Of a DNA stretch of 64,000 bases, positions 60,187 to 64,000 are shown piece after piece. The stretch spans positions 560,001 through 624,000 of the forward strand of contig JAJTWR010000392.1 of the NCBI GenBank assembly GCA_021613335.1, written 5' to 3'. A model generated the notes under the pieces. That model made no database searches. It was not told the origin of the DNA and was given only the letters and a program-made list of their open reading frames with translations. The DNA is from Whitmania pigra. Taxonomy: Eukaryota > Annelida > Clitellata > Hirudinida > Haemopidae. Both the position numbers and the translations under genes were made by a program. Within the stretch, counting starts at the first letter, position 1. Every line of letters begins with the position of its first letter.

Positions 60187-62301
60187 ATGGCAGCGGATGG
60201 AATTCTTGATGCAGGTTGATATTTCTTAATATTCATTAGGTTGTTATCCATTTTAAGGGTGGTCTCGCTTGTTATGAAACAGAAAATAACTTTTCAAACT
60301 AATACTTTATTTTATTTGCAAAATTATATATTTAAATAACAAAAAGTAATTTTTAAATGTAATTTAAACAATATTTTAGACTTAAATACATCCAAATATT
60401 GTCCTCTTATTTCTTACCAATATCTTGTCCAACATGCCATTATGCTTAAACTACGACAATAACAAAATTGAAAAGCTATCTTTCTGAAATTCTGACTGGG
60501 TCACAAGGAGGTTTTCAAATATTTTTTTTATTTAAAAAATTGCATAAATTATTTTTATTTCTAATTTTTTAAGATTTAATTATTTATTTTTTTAATAATT
60601 TATTTTTGAAAATAAAATACAATATTAGTTTGAATTTATTAAGTTTTCTATTTCATAATAGGCGAGACAAAGCTTCTTGACGTTATGAATATTTTTTTTT
60701 TTCAGGTTTGAATTCGTTTATTTTCAAAAAACTATATTCAAATATTAAGAAGTATCAGCCAGCGCTACAAAATTCCAGCCAATGGCAACAGACAGCACTG
60801 GCACATATTAATACTTATTTGCAGGGTAGACTATTTTGCACCGCCGACGGTGACAATAATGATGATGATGATGACGACTGTGACAATCCGGCCGACGGCG
60901 ACAATCCCGCCCGCGGTGGTGCGGCCAACGCACGGTAAGATTGTAAATCACAATTATTTTTTATTTTATTATTTTTATTTATTATTATTATTAATTATTA
61001 ATGTGGCATTGCATGTGAGTACATTTGGATATATTAATTTGTTAGCGTTTATGACCAAGTGGCTGTGCCTCAGAATTCCAGGCCTTCATTTACAAATATG
61101 AAATTGTTCTCATATTTTATTTTTATTCGTAAAATTTTATTGCTTAATTTCATAATTTAAATTTGTTATAGAATATTGCACAATCTTTGTTTTTGTCATG
61201 CTATTTCGTTGGCCAATAAAATGCTAACAATTTCTATTTTTTTAAAGGACTATAATCAAATAAACAACAGTGGATTGGTATAACGAGGTGAGATTAGTTT
61301 TAATTGAAGATTACATAATTTGTTGTATAATTTTTAATAGATTTAGATTAAAATGCTAATCTTGTTATTGTGATCAAAATCTTGACACGAATTTTCATTT
61401 ACTTTAGTCAGGTATGGCCACAACTGTGGGCTATCTTGACAGAGTTTTACAAGAAAACCGTGACACCATTGCTCTACTCCAAGGGGAGTTAAAAAAAGAG
61501 CAAAATGAAAATAGTGCACGAAAAATTATAAGTATTAAACTCCGAGCAGAGATAGAAGAAAAAAAACGGGAACTTCTAAGTGCTCGAGAAGAAATTAAGT
61601 TGCAAAATGAGCTTGTACGGTCTGCTAACTTAGCCTGTGAAGAAATTTCTTCTTTAAGAAAGCAAGTAGCATATCTTGAAAAAGCACTGGCTGTTAAGGT
61701 ATAAATTTGTTTTATTTTTAAATTATGAATTTAGTTAATTTTTAAATTCAATTTATTATATTGGCAAATGTTTTTTTCTAAACTTTAAGCATGAATACAT
61801 CGCAGAGGTACAAGATTTCAACCAAAAAGGTGACATAATTCTTGATTATTTTGACAATTTTATTATTTATATAATATATCAATATATTTATATATATTTT
61901 AACTTTTTTATTATTTATATTTGCAGCATACCGCAAGTATCAAGATAAGATAGAAGAAATTTCTATTTTGGTGCCTGCTGTTGAGGTATTATTATTATTG
62001 ACGTTTTGCATATTACTTATTATTTGAGCCATTTAAACATTATTTGAAAATTGTTTTAAAAAATCCTTTAGAATGAAAGGCCTGGAGGAAGCACTTCAGT
62101 CTCTGGTGGCAAAAGAGTGCCTAAGGAATCTGAGGTATATTTAAAAGTAAACTATGTTTAAGTTTAGCTATGTTAGCTTATAAGGATTTATTAGGCATAC
62201 CTACAAATTGTTATTAATGCTGGTAACGATTTGCTTTTTATATTTTATGACAGGATGAAAGAGCGACCAAAAAAGCTAGATTTGATTTGACTCTTGACTG
62301 A
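60187..62301 (+). CDS. Unrecognised coiled-coil protein, intact 8-exon gene
   Basis: Exons: 60187-60214, 60706-60915, 61271-61287, 61408-61698, 61790-61829, 61927-61985, 62072-62134, 62254-62301. All phases close, giving 251 aa, and an AATAAA overlaps the stop (62301-62306). Order: a start MAADGILDA; a mixed N-terminal block with NIKKYQPALQNSSQWQQ; an Asp-rich stretch (about residues 55-70); a long heptad-rich coiled coil at about 90-190 (YLDRVLQENRDTIALLQGEL, EISSLRKQVAYLEKALAVK); a short Pro/Gly/Ser region; and a basic C-terminus ATKKARFDLTLD that could be a nuclear signal. The donor of exon 2 is ambiguous (60915 or 60934); only 60915 keeps the frame. I know no family with this layout. Degraded relatives fill 52930-56290 on the other strand. 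A mobile-element origin is possible. Confidence 0.6.
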
Positions 62302-62309
62302 ATAAACCT

Positions 62310-63255
62310 TTGAAATAAGAGATAATCGGTCTTTTTTAAAATTAAATTTCGGTACTTGCGCTGGAGACACGTTAAATAATCTGTAGATTGTAAATATGTT
62401 TTCAAAATTTCAAGCGCGTTAAGGAATTTTACGTTATCGGCGCTCAAAGCCTTATACGTTAACCAAAAATTCATATTTATTCAAAATACATTATTTTCTA
62501 AAGTATGACCTTTCCAACAAAAAAAACAATTATATTTTTAGCTCTACGCTTTTCAGAGTTATTGGCTGTCGAAGTTCTTGCTGAAGTCTTGCTAACTTCA
62601 CCGTCGTAGTTTAATAAACTGGTATATATTGCTCTTTTGATTCATTAGAATTTGAGCTACCCATTTTAAATTAGCAAGAAGCCACTTCGCAGCTACTACG
62701 TTAAAGCGAAAGTTCGAGAAGAATGTTTAAAAGTGAACGGTGTTTGAATGACAGCATTGGCTTAAAACTACTATACATATTTCCTCTGCAAAAAGTTTTA
62801 AAGTGCTAACAATCTATTTAAATATCACGGATGACTTAAAGACAAACATTTCTAAAGTTGAAATTCCAACGACTTATATTTAATATTAGTAAAAGTCTGT
62901 TTAAACCTCGCCTCTTTTTCCTCTTCAATAAACCACTTCTGAGAATTAATACAAATTACAGTTTAATTGCTATTTTAATTAAAAACAAGTTTTTAGAGCC
63001 TTAAATTAGACTGGCATAACAAATGTGCTATTATTGAGTTATGGCTACACCGCCATGTCACTTTGTAATCATTTTTTACAAAATAGCAAATAAATACTAG
63101 AGATAATGTCTAGTTTCGACCTTATTTTTAACATAAATGACTTTAAAAAAAAAGAGAGTTTTTCGTCACTGCGTCATTTTCGTCATCTTTTTCCAAGATT
63201 TCATTGAAATACGTTCATTCGTTCCGCGCGTAATAAAAAAACGAAGATCAAAATT
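62310..63255. other. 3' flank of the coiled-coil gene
   Basis: AT-rich, no gene or known repeat seen. Confidence 0.35.
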
Positions 63256-63267
63256 GTTACTTGATTC

Positions 63268-63269
63268 AA

Positions 63270-63350
<81 letters not shown>

Positions 63351-63758
63351 GTTATTGTTATTGTTATTGTTATTGTTATTATTATTATTATTTTTTATTT
63401 TTTTATGTTATTGTTATTGTTATTGTTATTGTTATTGTTATTGTTATTGTTATTGTTATTGTTATTGTTATTGTTATTGTTATTGTTATTGTTATTGTTA
63501 TTGTTATTGTTATTGTTATTGTTATTATTATTATTATTATTATTCTTGTTATTGTTATTATTATTTTATTATTATTATTTTTATTATTATTATTTTTATT
63601 GTTATTGTTATTGTTGTTGTTATTGTTATTGTTGTTGTTATTGTGTTGTTGTTATTGTTATTGTTATTGTTATGTTATTGTTATTGTTATTGATATTGTT
63701 ATGTTATTGTTATTGTTATTGTTATTGTTATGTTATTGTTATTGTTATGTTATTGTTA

Positions 63759-63794
<36 letters not shown>

Positions 63795-63808
63795 TATTAT
63801 TATTATTA

Positions 63809-63849
<41 letters not shown>

Positions 63850-63868
63850 TATTATTATTATTTTATTC
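63268..63868. repeat. (ATT)n/(GTTATT)n compound microsatellite, about 600 bp
   Basis: A pure ATT block, then a long GTTATT hexamer block (about 63348-63530), then mixed ATT, GTT and TATG variants. All long frames here (Leu, Ile, Tyr, Val/Ile, Cys/Tyr) are artefacts. Confidence 0.97.
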
Positions 63869-63877
63869 CTTATTGAA

Positions 63878-64000
63878 TTGTTACTTTTTATATAACTAGT
63901 TGTTACATTATTATTGCTATTATTATAATTATTAAATTATTATTACATTTATTTATAAAGTTCCATGCATTCAGGTGCTCCAAAGACTGGAGAGTCTCCT
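63878..64000 (+). pseudogene. Partial duplicate of an STK11IP LRR exon, cut by the window end
   Basis: 63878-63907 matches 46640-46669. Then 63908-64000 matches about 46917-47000, including the acceptor and the first 25 bases of STK11IP exon 46976-47105. The roughly 250 bases between, with exon 46823-46894, are missing. Whether the copy continues beyond the window cannot be seen. Confidence 0.75.

Noticed and set aside
63137..63899. Long frames of Tyr, Ile, Leu and Cys/Tyr, up to about 250 codons
   Set aside because: Translations of the ATT/GTT array; no start context, domain or splice support.

Overview
The window is AT-rich metazoan nuclear DNA. Its genes have many small exons with GT-AG introns, there is no sign of operons, and very long ATT/TAA and ATC/GAC microsatellites sit inside introns. 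The gene set (a Wnt16-type ligand, an IRF, an ADAMTS with lophotrochozoan-style cysteine modules, FBXO7, STK11IP, a TRIP12-like HECT ligase) fits a spiralian. An annelid such as a leech is my best guess, but this is inferred from gene content and base composition, not from a search.

Layout: 0.8-9 kb, Wnt16 (+), whose introns carry tRNA-derived SINEs and trinucleotide arrays. 10.4-12.6 kb, a stray copy of the FBXO7 3' end, a 75-bp tandem duplication, a second copy of a TFIIS 3'UTR, and then an intronless but intact TFIIS gene (+). 14.3-20.1 kb, an ADAMTS-type metalloprotease (-). 20.6-21.5 kb, a dead hAT transposase fragment and an isolated terminal exon of a small membrane protein. 22.3-23.4 kb, a degenerate ATT array. 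24.6-28.2 kb, FBXO7 (-, 13 exons, all splice phases close). 28.7-34.9 kb, a compact HECT E3 ligase (-, 14 exons, 655 aa). 36.3-39.3 kb, an IRF (+). 40.6-57.8 kb, STK11IP (+, 19 exons, 956 aa). Its second intron contains a complete four-exon antisense gene for a type II membrane protein. Its intron at 51.6-57.2 kb is filled with two Ty3/gypsy fragments, a SINE and a degenerate array of coiled-coil exons. 59.2-59.9 kb, a detached ADAMTS C-terminal tail (+). 60.2-62.3 kb, an intact 8-exon copy of the same coiled-coil gene (+, 251 aa). 63.3-64.0 kb, a huge ATT/GTT array running into a partial duplicate of STK11IP.

The genes do not form one pathway. Two ubiquitin-ligase genes (FBXO7 and the HECT gene) lie head to tail 0.5 kb apart. 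The most distinctive feature is repeated local copying of gene pieces: the FBXO7 tail, TFIIS 3'UTR, ADAMTS tail, STK11IP exon and coiled-coil gene. The coiled-coil family is the best candidate for something undescribed. Exon boundaries were read by eye from splice signals and phase, with no alignment or transcript data.
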